Of a stretch of 64,000 nucleotides of DNA, positions 36,061-47,978 are shown piece by piece; position 1 is the first letter of the stretch; the number at the start of each line of letters is the position of its first letter. Both the position numbers and the translations under genes were made by a program. The notes beneath the pieces were generated by a model. The model made no database searches and was not told the origin of the DNA. It was given only the letters and a program-made list of their open reading frames with translations. The stretch lies in the NCBI GenBank assembly GCA_015680685.1, contig MNCI01016353.1:384056-448055 (forward strand), in the 5' to 3' direction. The DNA comes from Gnetum montanum. Its lineage: Eukaryota > Streptophyta > Gnetopsida > Gnetales > Gnetaceae.

Positions 36061-38420
36061 TCATGAGTTTAATAAAGGGGCATCTCTTTCATTGTCTTCC
36101 AAGAAGCCATTAAAAAAGATTCTCTTAGTAAAAATATTAATAAAGGTGTGGTTTATCTTTCTAATAATGGAAATTGTCAACATATTAGTAATTGAAGGCC
36201 TATTACTCTTCTTAATAATACTTATAAATAGTTAGCTTTGCCTGCTAAATTCAGAAGGTTGTTGAAGATATCATCAAACTTGAGCAAATTGGTTTTTTTA
36301 AAGGTGACATATCTTAAATAATGTTATTGCAACTTGGGAGGGAATGCAGTGGGCTTCTGATACTAACCAAAACATTGCTTTTATTAAGTTACATTATGTT
36401 AAAGCTTAAGATAGGATCAAATGGAATTTTATTATGATTTACAAAGGAATATCATTAAAGGAATTTTAATTGATGATGAAGGTATGCAATTGCTTAACAT
36501 GCACTTTGGATATGCTTCTTCTTTTTTCTTTTATCAACAATTCTTTGCAACATATTGATACACTTTTAGCTTAGGTGGGTGAGTACTGCATGTTATTTGG
36601 CTTTCAAATCAATGAACAAAAATTTGTTGTTTATTGTAATAGAAATATTAATGAGTGATTTATTATCAATTGTTGGAAAATCTTGAAAAAAGATTCTATC
36701 TTCAAAAATTTTAAAAACACCTTTTTCTTTTAAGCCTAATCTTACTATTTTATGGAATTATGTGGTTGATAAAATTGAAAAGAAACTTGATAAATAAAAA
36801 GAAAAAAAAGCTCACCCTTGCTAGCAAAGTTTTAGTTATTAAGCAAATACTTCAATCAACTCATGCTTATTACTTGAGTTGTCAAGCTCCTTTTAAAACT
36901 TCTTATGATAGAATTGATTATATTATCTATTGGTTTGTTTGGTTTGCTAAGCAACACAGAAAAGGTTTTTCTAGAGTTCCTTGAGATATTTGCACAAGTA
37001 GCAAAAAAGATGGAGGACACAACCTCATTAATTGTCATAACCAAGGTGTTTCTCTTATAGCAAAATAGATTGCAAAATGCATTAATCAAGATAATGTTTG
37101 GATTCTCCTTTTAAGAAATAAACATATGTAAGGAAAACCTAAAAATGATAAGCGTTGGTCTTCTAATAACTTTCTTAACTATCTTCTTTTTTCTCTAGCT
37201 AGTTCTAGTAAATATTAAAATTACAATCATATTATAGTTTTAGAAGATATGATTAAGCAAATTAGCCTATGGTAGCTACCTTTTAATGAAGGAGGTTGGG
37301 CTACTAACGCATCTAGATTATGTACCACTTGGAGCAAATTTGGTATCACTGCAATTTCTTGTCTACATATGCATGATAATGGATTACTTGGAAAGAAGCT
37401 TATAGCCTCTATGGTTTGAATAGAAAGAGGAAAAAGAATTTTGAAAATTTAATTTCTAATTTTGAAAATTTATTTAAAGCTAATAATAGTTTCCTCTCAC
37501 CCCCACCTTTTTTTTGGAAGGATGGCTTTTTCCTTATAATTCAAAAGTTGCTTATGAGATCATTACAAAGAATAATTTTATTTATAATAAATTCAATAAG
37601 GCTTGAACAATGCAATTATCATCGCACTTTTGAATGAGAAAAATGAAAGATATTTAGAAAGCTCCTACGTTTCCTTTTTATGGTGTCTTATTCATCAAGG
37701 TCTTCATATCAACATTCGTCGTAAACATATGAGAAATGTTATTCCTTAATATCCTCTTTGCAAAAGTGAAGATTCATTTTCTCATATTTTTTATAACTAT
37801 CGTGTTGCTTAGCATTCTTGGAAATAGATATCTAGAATATGTAACACCTTTCAACCAAGCATTAATGAAGTTATTCTTGGTGATCAACTTACTTTGTCTA
37901 CTTCCTTTCTTTGCTTTTGGAAATGTCTTTGACCACTTGTTTTCTACTTTGTTTAGAAGTTTCAGTGTGTAGTTATTTTTGAGTAGCAAGAGCATAACTA
38001 TGACCTTTTTTTAAGAGTCAAATATTAGATTCTAAAAGATGTCACTTTTGAGTTAAAACTTCAAGCAAAAAAGCTCCTAGTGAACATCGAATAATTAATT
38101 TGTTTTCTATAATACTAATTCCTTTTTGTTTTGGAGGCTCAAGAATGGCAAGCTTTTAGCTTTTGTTGCTATTTGCTCTTTATTTCTAATTGATGTATTT
38201 TTTTTATTTTTAAAGAGATTTTTCTCCTTCTTTCTACAAGAAATCCTTTAGTACAAAGTGAGAAGCTATGAGAGTACTTTTGAATAAGGGCAAGGCTTAA
38301 TTCTTTTTTCACTGCAGAGGGGAGGTTTTTTAGGATTAGTTGTAAGGATGAAAATGTGAAAAGATATCCCAAAACTATTAGACTTTTTCCTTACACCTTC
38401 TTTTTGATGATTTGATGTAT
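36061..38420 (+). mobile_element. LINE remnant (reverse transcriptase to 3' end)
   Basis: Broken translations show a LINE-type reverse transcriptase. RPITLLNNTYK lies at about 36196-36232, and YVKA*DRIKWNFI at about 36398-36435, matching the 'xDxxKAYDRIxW' motif with a stop. GFQINEQKFVVY lies near 36600. At about 37755-37800 the C-terminal CKSEDSFSHIF reads like the zinc-binding segment found downstream of plant LINE reverse transcriptases. A 3' untranslated region shared with 18420-18770 follows. Numerous stops and shifts are present and the 5' end is missing. Confidence 0.75.
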
Positions 38421-39130
38421 TCTAATTTTTTTTAAATATTATTATTCATTTTTTTGGGTTTGCTACCAAAGTCATAACTTGAAGCTATTACAAACTAACT
38501 AAATTCCTTGGTAATACATTGAACATGTCATCCTTTTACACAATGCCATGTTTTTATTCTTTTGAATTAATTCTTTTATGAATTTTGTTCTCGTCATTTC
38601 TTAAGAGCTCATGAAAACAATGGGTCTTTGGTGGAAAATATAGGGCTTGTTTGGTTTACATGAGTGCATCCATGGATATTGAATTTGTAGAGATGTTGAG
38701 TTTACAAACTCATGAATACAAGGATATTTTACCTTAAATGGTGAAATTTGATTGGATTTTTTAAAAAATGAGGGGGTGTTGGAACCCAAAATAAGTGAAA
38801 TATAGATACCCACAAGGTATATAATCCAATTAAAATGGTAAAATGTTATATAACTTACCATTGCTTACCAAAATCAAACTCATTGTGGACCTAACATGAA
38901 TAAATAAATAAATATCAAACCCATTGTGGACCTAACATGAATAAATAAATAAATAGTGGACCTAACATGAACGTGGAGATTGATTTTCATAAAACTATAT
39001 GGAACAAACTTAAACCAAATAAATTTTCAAATACGATTCTGGAATCTCAGGAACGGCAACCCCAAAACTACCGGTTTAACGAGTTAGTTTGAGGCGTTGG
39101 CCAAAAATGTATCCATTACGATTTTGAAAG
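38421..39130. other. Intergenic spacer with small direct repeats
   Basis: No gene was seen. At about 38880-38975 the unit containing GTGGACCTAACATGAATAAA plus (TAAA)n is repeated three times, the last copy shorter. Confidence 0.6.
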
Positions 39131-39262
39131 CAGGACACCCGTCTGCGCTTTATAAATCGCGGAAGTCACTTATTTCGATTTACCAGGATACGGAAAATCA
39201 GGACACCCGTCCGTTGAAGTTTTGATCTATAAATTGCGGAAATCACTTATTTCGATTTACCA
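39131..39262 (+). promoter_or_regulatory. Tandemly duplicated core-promoter module
   Basis: Two copies of a module, 39131-39184 and 39199-39262, each run CAGGACACCCGTC ... TATAAAT(C/T)GCGG ... AGTCACTTATTTCGATTTAC (second copy AATCACTT). Each holds a TATA box (TTTATAAATCG and TCTATAAATTG). They lie about 350 bp upstream of an ATG at 39612, so they look like duplicated start sites of the gene that follows. Confidence 0.5.
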
Positions 39263-39611
39263 TCGCTGCAAAGAGTTTTGGATTCGCATTCAGTCTGCTT
39301 GCAATTGGATTTGCTGAAGCATTGCATTGCATTACAGGACTCAATACATTGCTTGCAATTTTTGCAGAGCTGATTTGGATCGATCTTACCAACATCTACC
39401 TTCCCATTGGCATTGGCATTGGGATTGGCATTGGGCTCATCATTGGGGGTCTTTGGATATCGTTTCTGCTTGCTTGAGGTAGGTAGTATTTATTGTAATG
39501 CTCTCCATTGAAGCTGCAATTTCTGTTTCTTGTTTTTTCCTTGGAGTTTCAGCGTTTAGAATTTTAGGATTTCACCGTTCAAAGCTAGATTGAAGGAAAA
39601 TTTTCTCTGTC

Positions 39612-41319
39612 ATGGCTATAAAACAAGGCACTAGTGTTAGGAATTCTGATGTTGTGAAACCGCGATCTGCGAAATTTGAGCCTAGCAGAATCCAATCTCA
39701 TTTTAAAACCATCTAGAACCTAGCACATCTGCAGAAGACTGAAACAACTAGAACGATTTGCACTCGCTTGAAAACCCTAGAAAATAAACCTGTTACGCAG
39801 AAAACTAAGGCCATCTTAGCTAAAACCAGGGAAACTGAACAGATCACAGAATGCTGTAGGATTACTCGATTTAGATCTACAGAAACTCAACAGAACGCAT
39901 CGCAGAACCAGGCTATGGGCAGAAAAATTGCAGATCCTCCAATTCGAACTTTTGCTCTTGTCAAACCTTCAAAGAGCATACCTTTGCCAAAGAAGAAATT
40001 GAGCTCAATTCGGTCTTCTTTTCTTTTCAGAAACTTGCAAAATCAGAGGATGCCAGAAAAGTTGGGGCGAATAAGATTAAAGCACATGCTGTGGCTGTAG
40101 AAACACGGAAGCAAACCATCGGCGTCAAGGTGCAACATAATCCATTGCCATCCAAGGAAAGTTCCACAAATGGATCCTATCGGTATATACTTCGTGGTAA
40201 TCCTAAAAACAAAGATCCTGCCGAAGTCCCTTGTTCAGTTATGGAGCCTTCTTCAAAATCAGAATTACATACTGTAGCAGGATGTAGCACAAGTGTTTTG
40301 CACAGAAGGTTGTGTTATGATGAAGCGTGAAGGGAAAGAATTCGGAAAGTAGACGTGAAGAAGAATCAGTCCAAGCTAGAGGGGGCATGTTCCACCCATG
40401 TGAAACAGATGATACCTCATTCTGATGCTATTTGCTCTGCTGCTTCAAGAAAAGGTAAATCCAGGAATGATCTTGATGCCCGCAGAGTGTCTTCTTCTGT
40501 GTGCAAGAAACTTGTCTTTGATGAGGATGTCTTTGAAAGAGCTTTTGAATGTCGGTGAGCATCTGCTTCAAGATCTTTAGTAAATTTAACCTTTTTGATG
40601 TCAGCAAATCTAACCTTCATGATGCTTTTGAATGCCAGTGGAGCATCTGCTTCGAGATCCTCAGCAAATCTAACCTTCTTGATGCTTTTGAATGCTAGTG
40701 AAACATCTGCTTTGAGATCCTTAACAAATCTAACCTTCATGATGCTTTTGAATGCTGGTAGAACATCTGCTTCGAGATCTTCAACAAATCTAACCTTCTT
40801 GAAGCTTTTGAATGCTGTTGGAGCATATGCTTTGAGATTCTTAGCAAATCTAACTTTCATGATGCTTTTGAAAGCAGATGCCTTTAGCATCATGAAAGTT
40901 AAATTTGCTAAGGATCTCAAAATAGATGCTCCATCGGCATTCAAAAGCTTCAAGAAGGTTAGATTTGTTGAGGATCTCGAAGCAGAATGCTCCACCGACA
41001 TTCAAAAGCATCATGAAGGTTAGATTTGTTAAGGATCTCAAAGCAAATGCTTCACTAGCATTCAAAAACATCAAGAAGGTTAGATTTGCTGAGGATCTTG
41101 AAGCAGATGCTCCACTGGCATTCAAAAGCATCATGAAGGTTAGATTTGCTGAGGATCTTGAAACAGCTGCTCCTCTAGCATTCAAAAGCATTAGAAAAGT
41201 GCCTCATGAAACAGAAACTTGTTTTGGTGATGGAGGTTATTTATTATCACATGAAAGAGAATCAAAAGATCCTGCAGTGGAATGCATTGCAGATTCCTCT
41301 GCTTTTCACAAGGAATAGA
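39612..41319 (+). pseudogene. Broken host-like gene with KVRF repeat region (family not recognised)
   Basis: ATG at 39612 opens a frame broken by a single TAG at 39714-39716; it then continues to 40100. A second frame, entered after a TTCTTTTCTTTTCAG acceptor-like end at about 40029, runs to 40558 with one TGA at about 40328. It reads lysine-, serine- and arginine-rich, hydrophilic protein (RRLCYDEA; CKKLVFDEDVFERAFE). After the inverted repeat a third frame (40926-41318) encodes repeats of MKVRFAEDLEADAPLAFKSI type, then a unique tail ending SSAFHKE. Composition and codon use look like a real plant gene, perhaps a nuclear or cytoskeletal regulator, but no family is recognised. KVRF followed by acidic residues fits the RVxF docking motif for protein phosphatase 1. 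The stops and the inverted repeat suggest loss of the original product. Confidence 0.5.
40558..41200. repeat. Inverted repeat built from 60-bp tandem units (about 320-bp arms)
   Basis: The left arm (40558-40880) holds about five and a half units, each about 60 bp, of the form GATGCTTTTGAATGC...GCATCTGCTT...AGCAAATCTAACCTTC. The right arm (40885-41200) holds about five units of the reverse complement. At the centre, ACTTTCATGATGCT and AGCATCATGAAAGT are perfect complements separated by about 19 bases. RNA from either strand could fold into a long imperfect hairpin. Each unit encodes the KVRF-type 20-residue repeat, on the plus strand in the right arm and on the minus strand in the left arm (a minus-strand frame of 194 codons, 40417-41001). 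Confidence 0.9.
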
Positions 41320-41886
41320 TAGAAACTTAGCCGATGAAGAAAATAGATGGTCTGCGGAGTTCTATGCTGCTGAACTCTCTGAATAAGAAAAAGCCTAAAA
41401 AATCAGAGCTTGTTTTACTACGGTGATAAGTTGGTGTTCTTTATGCTTTGGTGAAAATTTTAAGAAATTCTCCATTTGTGGAAAATACAAATGATGGAGC
41501 CTCAGGTATGTTTTATAATTCTCATACTTTATAATTGATTTAAGAATGCTCTTTTCATTTGATGCTTCCTTCCCATTTTGACTTTGAACTCTTAAATATA
41601 TTTAAAGAAAATAACTTTATTGCTTTCAAGCAGTCTTTTTTTTAAAGATAGACCTCTTACCATGTCTACACACCTGTTTTTGTTTCTCGTAACCTTTCAT
41701 GACTCTATGGTATCTGGTGATGGTGAATGTGTGCTTAAGTGGGTGCATCAAATTAATCCATCGGATCATTGGGACCTTGTAAATCTAGGCTAACGTTATT
41801 TATTGGTTAAGTTTCATTTAGATTGTGTTTTCGGAATGTATTTTTCAAGTTACCTAGATTAGTTGATTTCACATGTTATGAGAAAT
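41320..41886 (+). other. Possible downstream exon of the broken gene
   Basis: The frame around 41335-41428 (lysine/leucine-rich, ending at TGA) and the segment 41443-41505 (FVENTNDGAS, then CCTCAG|GTATGT, a good donor) look exonic. Beyond about 41510 the DNA is AT-rich and intron-like. Evidence is limited to composition and the donor-like site. Confidence 0.3.
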
Positions 41887-43437
41887 AGGTTTTTGTCATG
41901 TTTCCATTTTTTTGGGAAGTGGTTGCAGTTAATGACAACATTGGAAATTGAAGAGCAAAGATTAGATCTTGATTTATTTTTTTAAAAAATGCTAATATAA
42001 TTGAAATTTGGTTTGAACACTTTTCCAATTCAAAACAAAAGAAAAGAAAAAAGGGAGGATTAGAGGTAACAGATTTGCTCTCCCCGTTCCTAATCTTCAA
42101 ACTTAAAGATGAATAAGAAACATGGAATTACCTATCTTATTAAGACCTCTATTACAACCATTTTTAAAAATAAAATCATCTTTGAGGAAATCTACTGATT
42201 GTGAAAACAATAAATCAACTTTGATCAATTGAAACCAAACTGTTGGTTTGGTATATTTTGACGATGCACTAAACTCAAATTTTGATTTTCATTGGTAGCT
42301 TTTAAGTGTCTTAAACAACTGTGAACAATGAAATGGTATACAAGTTTTCTTTTGGCAGCTTATCTGTGGTAGATTGCAGCAGCTGGTGAGTAATTTTTCT
42401 TTATTTCTTCATTTTTGATTTGTATTTACATATTGGATGATTTATTTTAAATTCATAATAATCTAATTTTTAAATGTGAGGGAATAAGTTCAACTTCTAT
42501 CCTAAGATAAAGTTATAAGATCATCAAAGACCACTTTCATATTAGGAGCCTACCATCTTTCAGTAAGAACTTTCTCTTTTTTTCTACTTTGTGTTTCATG
42601 CAATGATTTTGGCTTGTGGATCATGCTAAAAATCATTGCATATTGCATGGGAAAGGAAGTATAATGGTAAAATTTAAAGTTTTAATTCAAGGATAGCAAT
42701 TGAAGAATAGAAACTAGCCAGTTGGGGTTTCACACCTCAGGTAAGTTTCCTTTAGTATGAGTGATTCATCTGTATTGTACATTTGAATGAAATAGTTTTA
42801 CTCTCACATTTTTTTGTCTTTACAGAGAAAAACATGCAAACAACATTGCAAATAATTCCAATAGTTTTAAGGTAAAGTTAGGGTCATATGCGTTAATGAT
42901 CAATTTCTTTTTATATTTTTTGTTTTTTAAAAGTGTTTTTAATATTTTTAAGATGGTAATAATTGGTTAGTGAATTACAAGTAATTCATCAAATTTGAAA
43001 GGTTATTTGTCATCATGTGCTACAAAAGGACAAAACAAACAAATAATCTTTCCACTCATGTTACATTTATGGAATTACCCCTTTCTAATGATATATCAGC
43101 ACAAACCTAAGCTTTTTCCAATAAAACCATCTTTTTTTTGTTTTACCTATTCAATAGCATAGATAAAAGATTGCTGTAGTGTTGGGTTCCCCATGCAAAG
43201 ACTTTAAAGCAAAATGTTGGACATGGAGACAGTTTCATCTTCAATCTTTGGCAGCTGGGGGCCTTGTAAGTAATTTATCTATATTTCTTTATTTTTGATT
43301 TGTACTTACATATTGAATGATTTCATTTTATTCGTAATGATAATTTTTTAAAAAATTGAGGGGTAAAACTATACTTCTTTTTGAGGAGGATAATGATATA
43401 GTATCACCAAAAACTAGTTGCTTACACATTGGTCAAG
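41887..43437 (+). repeat. Duplicated block, copy 1 (exon/intron-like DNA)
   Basis: This block recurs at 54818-56281 with few differences. It contains short segments bounded by splice-like signals: TTTTGGCAG, about 28 bp, GTGAGTAA at 42352-42395; CACCTCAG|GTAAGT at about 42732-42745; TTTACAG|AGAAAAACATGC at about 42822; and CCTT|GTAAGT at about 43263. They could be very short exons of the gene starting at 39.6 kb, or decayed ones. No protein family is recognised. Confidence 0.7.
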
Positions 43438-43439
43438 AG

Positions 43440-46196
43440 AATGTACGTGGGGCATGACCTTCAAAGTTCAGAGAGTCGTGGTTACATAGTACAGTCAAAG
43501 ATAATGTGCTGCATTATGCCAACAATATGCATTTTTGTTTAAGTTATGGTCACTGTGCATTACCATTACTCCATTACTTTCTTAGATAGCCCCACTTCTA
43601 ACAAGATGAAACTTTGCCATGTTGATTTGATGTTCTGTTACTTGAGACATTGATCTTAAGGCATTGCCCAAGATTTTGCACATGAATCCCGTTAGGACCA
43701 TCCCATTCATGCAAAAGATGCAATTGCTTGTGTAAATAAATTAGGGGGTTTGTTTTATATACTGACATTGGTGATTGCATTTCATCTGGGTTCTGTGTGG
43801 TTGATCTAGTTGTTGAATTCCTAGCCTGAGACGATGCAACACCCTCAGGGAGAATATTTATAATTTTTCAATCCTATGTTGTGCATCAGAAAGACTAAAC
43901 TTTGTTTTCTAGATAGACCCCTGTCATTTTAGTTGGCATTAGACTATGAGCTATGCTCTTCAATTTTCACCTGTTATGTGAATGGTTGAACATCTCTTGC
44001 TTGGTTTGACATACTCAACTACAGTATAAGACTTAATAATGATAAAACACTTCAGTTTCAGCTGAAGTTTCAGTCCTGTTTCTATGAGAAGTAATCACTG
44101 TAACTGTAAATTTCTGAACAACAAGGCTCAGTTATGAACGATATTGTGCGACTGCACGGTATTCTTATCCATTTGGGGTTGGAAACAATGGCACAAAAAG
44201 TGTGGCCTGGCCTGGTCTGCTGCTAATGTTTATTTCATTTCCTGTTTCTGCAGAGCCTTGGAAAATGTGTCATCCACCTGAACATGATTCCTCGCCGGCT
44301 TGATCACAAGGCCGTGATATCCAAATGGTTTTTTCTCGTGAAGCCATCGCTTGCAGAAACAGAACCAAAGAAAAAGGAGATAAAATTTGCAAGCACGATT
44401 CGTCTTCGTCTGTGTCTTGATGGTGGGTACCATGTTCTGGACGAGTCCACTCACTACAGCAGTGATTTAATGCCAACAGCAAAGCAGCTCTGGAAATCTT
44501 CAATTGGGGTTCTGGAAGTGGGTATTCTGAGTGCCAGGGGACTGTTACCGCTGAAAGCCAAGGAAGGCAGAGGAACAACTGATGCTTACTGTGTGGCCAA
44601 GTACGGCCAGAAATGGGTCAGAACAAGGACCATCATCGATAGCTTTAATCCAAAGTGGAACGAGCAGTACACTTGGGAAGTTTATGATCCATGCACTGTA
44701 ATCACAATTGGGGTTTTTGATAATTGTCATTTGCAGGCCATCAGCAACGAAAAAGCAATGGCTGTGAAGGATACCAAGATTGGCAAAGTCAGGATCTGTC
44801 TCTCAACTCTGGAGACTGATAGAGTCTACACTCATTCCTATCCTCTTCTGGTCCTGCATCCCACTGGTGTGAAGAAGATGGGAGAAGTTGAACTTGCAGT
44901 CAGGTTTAGCTGTTCTTCTCTGATGAACATGATGCACATTTACACTACTCCACTGTTGCCCAAAATGCATTATCTGCATCCCCTCAGTGTGGGTCAGCTG
45001 GAAACATTGAAGTACCAGGCAATGACTATTGTGGCCATGAGACTGAGCAGGGCTGAACCTCCATTGAGGAAGGAAGTTGTGGAGTACATGATAGATGTGG
45101 ATTCACACGTGGAGCATGAGACGTAGCAAGGCAAATTTCTTCAGGATCATGTCTGTACTTTCTGGGCTTATTGCTGTTGGCCGCTGGTTTGATGAAATCT
45201 GCAACTGGAAAAACCCTGTAACCACTGTTCTTGTGCATATCCTCTTCCTGATTCTGGTATGGTACCCAGAACTGATTCTTCCCACAGTTTTCCTTTACAT
45301 GTTCTTGATTGGAATCTGGCATTACCGCTGGCGGCCTCGGCAGCCCCCACACATGGATATACGTCTTTCTCATGCTGAAGTAGTCCATCCTGATGAACTT
45401 GATGAAGAATTTGATACATTCCCCACTTCCAAGGGCTCAGATATTGTGAGAATGCGGTATGATAGATTGAGAAGTGTTGCAGGCCGGATTCAGACTGTGG
45501 TGGGAGATATGGCTACTCAGGGTGAACGATTCTAGTCTCTGCTCAGCTGGAGAGATCCCGTGCTACTTCCATATTTATCATATTTTTGCTTGATTTCTGC
45601 CATAATTTTGTATGTTACTCCTTTCAGAGTAATCATAGTGATTGCAGGATTCTATGTTCTCCGTCATCCTCGGTTTAGGCACAAGCTTCCTTCAGTGCCA
45701 CTAAATTTCTTCAGGAGATTGCCTGCACGAACAGACAGCATGTTGTGAGCAGCAACGGCAAATTGTCCAGTTGATTGATTCATTATTGCTATCAACACAT
45801 CATCTAACTGATTTGTTACAAATTGCTTCTTTCTTGATTGCTTACTTGCTGGCAAAAATGATTGCTTACTTGCTGGCAAAAAACAGAGTGCAAAGAAGAT
45901 CTTTTTTTTTCTTTTGAAGTGTTGGATAGGTGAAATTTCCCATCATCAGCTTTTTTCTACAGCAACTCGAGAAAAATTCGGCTTCACTAAAAGAGGTTTA
46001 GTTTTCAGTATTTTTTTTCAGAACATTTCTATTAGAGATTACAGTAGTTAGGCAAACTTTGTTGTATCCGAATCTAATGTATATGCTTACGGACTACTTC
46101 GTACTAAGTCAAGCTATAAAGTATGTGAATTGCATTTTTATTCCGTTAACGTGTTTTAAGTTCCATGTAACTTGTACTACATCAAGCTATAGGTGA
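43440..46196 (+). repeat. Segmental duplication of the MCTP 3' half, part 1
   Basis: This matches 28345-31098: the 3' half of the MCTP intron, all of exon 2, and the start of the 3' flank. Identity is very high; by eye, exon 2 differs at fewer than about 20 of 1500 positions. The left breakpoint is inside the intron near an AGAATGTA word found on both sides. At 46196 the copy is interrupted by an LTR element and resumes at 53477. Confidence 0.95.
44254..45748 (+). pseudogene. Partial MCTP pseudogene (exon 2 only)
   Basis: This corresponds to residues 298-795 of the MCTP at 26740-30655, with the intron 3' end and its TTTCTGCAG acceptor still present upstream. Exon 1, the start codon and two C2 domains are missing. 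Further lesions are a 2-bp deletion near 45108 that ends the frame at 45126, a CAG-to-TAG change at 45533-45535, a 1-bp deletion near 45558, and a 1-bp insertion near 45585. Both transmembrane hairpins fall after the first shift. It cannot make a full MCTP. A truncated product with only the third C2 domain is conceivable, but no promoter was seen. Confidence 0.93.
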
Positions 46197-47196
46197 TGAT
46201 GAGTGGTGAGGTACCCCTACACTCAACCATACGAAACGAGCGTAGCATACGCGATCCGGTCGAACTTCGTAGACTAAATGCCTTAACGCACTATGGAACA
46301 CTTGGGGTTAATCATTCGTAGTCTTCCTAGACTTACTTGTTGTTGTCACGGTGTATGGTTAAGTAAGTCCGAGGTATATGATTTTTATAATCTTTTATGT
46401 TTTTATATCTTCTATGCTAAGAGCGAAGGGTTGAGAAACTAGCTAACTCTAGACTAAGTCTAAATTAACTAGCGATCTTTTATGGTTTTATATCTTCTAT
46501 GCTAAGAGCGAAGGGTTGAGAAACTAGCTAACTCTAACTAAGGACTAAGCCTAAATTAACTAGCGTTAGCATCCGTTTCCACTTACCGTACACACCCTGA
46601 ACTATGCAACTATGGTTACCAAACGCTAATCATTATTGGGATCACCACACGTAACGCACGCGCTCGAAGTGGTCGTACTGAGGCACTTAACTAGCCTAAA
46701 CGTGATGAGCAGCCGATTCCTTGACTAACTGTACACATCCGTAGATGCTCGTAATCAAGTCATACTCATCCTGCATTCTAGGAGATAAGGATGAGAGAGA
46801 CTAATCACGATGAGTAACTGTACACATTCGTCAATACTTGTAATCAAGTCGTACTCATGTCGTGCTAATGTAGGTAATAAATAACATGTAAGAAATAACA
46901 TGTAATAAATCCTATTCCACACACTGCAAGGTTTATCCACAAAGCTCGTCTTTATTGCCGTACACAACTTGCGTTCAGGTACAAAGCTGCCTGAATAAAG
47001 ATCCGTTCACTTGGGGACTCTTACTGCGGGCACATGGAAAATATTCTATCTCTGGAGTGATCAAACTGTCAGAGTTTCTCTACTTTAAGCCTAGGATGAG
47101 AAATGAGGGGAGTGTCGCCTCTTATTTATAGATTTGGCAGCGGACCGCGATATCGCGTACGTGATATCATGGTGCATGCGATATCGCGTCTCATCA
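46197..47196 (-). repeat. 3' LTR of element D
   Basis: 1000 bp, reading TGATGAGACG...CCACTCATCA on the minus strand. Signals on the minus strand are a GATATCGC palindromic array (47195-47140), TATAAATAAG (about 47135-47125) and AATAAAGACG (about 46956). An internal tandem duplication of about 90 bp (46392-46564, words AAGAGCGAAGGGTTGAGAAA) is present. Confidence 0.9.
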
Positions 47197-47425
47197 TACC
47201 CCCATGACTGAATGAAAACTCATCCTCGAGTTCTTTACAATAATATCGGGAAATGTATGAAATTATTGAGGGGAATGGAACTAATGGGATGACATGTGAC
47301 CGGATCATTATTACAAGAATTGACAAAATTGGTGTTCATGACAATAAGGGTGAACACCTTATTACAATGACATCAGGCCTTAGTTGGCAGCTAAGAAAGA
47401 GAGAGAGAAAGAAGTGTTGCTGTTG

Positions 47426-47557
47426 TCAACGCCAAGATTGTGCCTTCGTTGTCCATCTGTAAGCATGTCGTTGATCTTGCTCCTTGCATAGCTGCTTCAA
47501 CGCTGCTCCATTCCAAGTGTTTGCTCTAGATTCAATCCGTTGTTGCATGTCCGCCAT
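47426..47557 (-). pseudogene. Truncated ORF3 of element D (43 codons)
   Basis: The minus strand reads a pyrimidine-rich TTGTGTTGTGTGTGCAG directly followed by ATGGCGGACATG, with TGCTAAT about 28 bases upstream as a possible branch point. The frame of 43 codons (MADMQQRIES...) ends in TGA. Position and acceptor match the ORF3 starts elsewhere, but the protein has no clear similarity to the long ORF3 copies, so it is a deletion remnant or a different ORF. Confidence 0.4.
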
Positions 47558-47950
47558 CTGCACACACAACACAATCGTATATTAGCAAGCGTAATTGAAT
47601 CACCATGGAATTGATACCTTGCTTCGGTGTAAAATCATTGGCTAGGTTGTGGTATGGCTAATATGGATTTGAGAATATGTTACTGATGACTACCAAAGGT
47701 GTAGGGGTTATGAAGAAAATCAAACATTTCGGGGCTAGGAAAAAATCAAAAAAATCAGGCCTCGTACCCCATGACTAATTACGAACCGCCGGTAGCGTTA
47801 GAATGGAGAAAGAAAAGGAGTAAGAAAGATAGATAAAAAGGGACAACGGTAACGTCAATAAAGTGGATGTCAAGATGGAAATGAACAAAATAAATTAGAT
47901 TGCGAAAATGTTAGGGGAAAGAAGTTAACTAAGGTTCCAAATAGGAATGT

Positions 47951-47978
47951 CAGTTGGGTCCTCCCCAAAGCAGGCTCA
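47951..47978 (-). other. Conserved noncoding block, copy in element D
   Basis: The minus strand reads GCCTGCTTTGGGGAGGACCC, nearly the same as 5834-5860. The remaining DNA between the protease and the polypurine tract (49365-47206) is otherwise noncoding and holds no polymerase sequence. Confidence 0.6.

Noticed and set aside
40558-41200. CRISPR-like array
   Set aside because: The 60-bp units are contiguous without unique spacers, encode protein repeats, and lie in a plant genome as an inverted pair.
43598-43780. 60-codon minus-strand ORF present at 28503-28685 and 43598-43780
   Set aside because: It lies inside the duplicated MCTP intron. The identical frame simply reflects the recent duplication.
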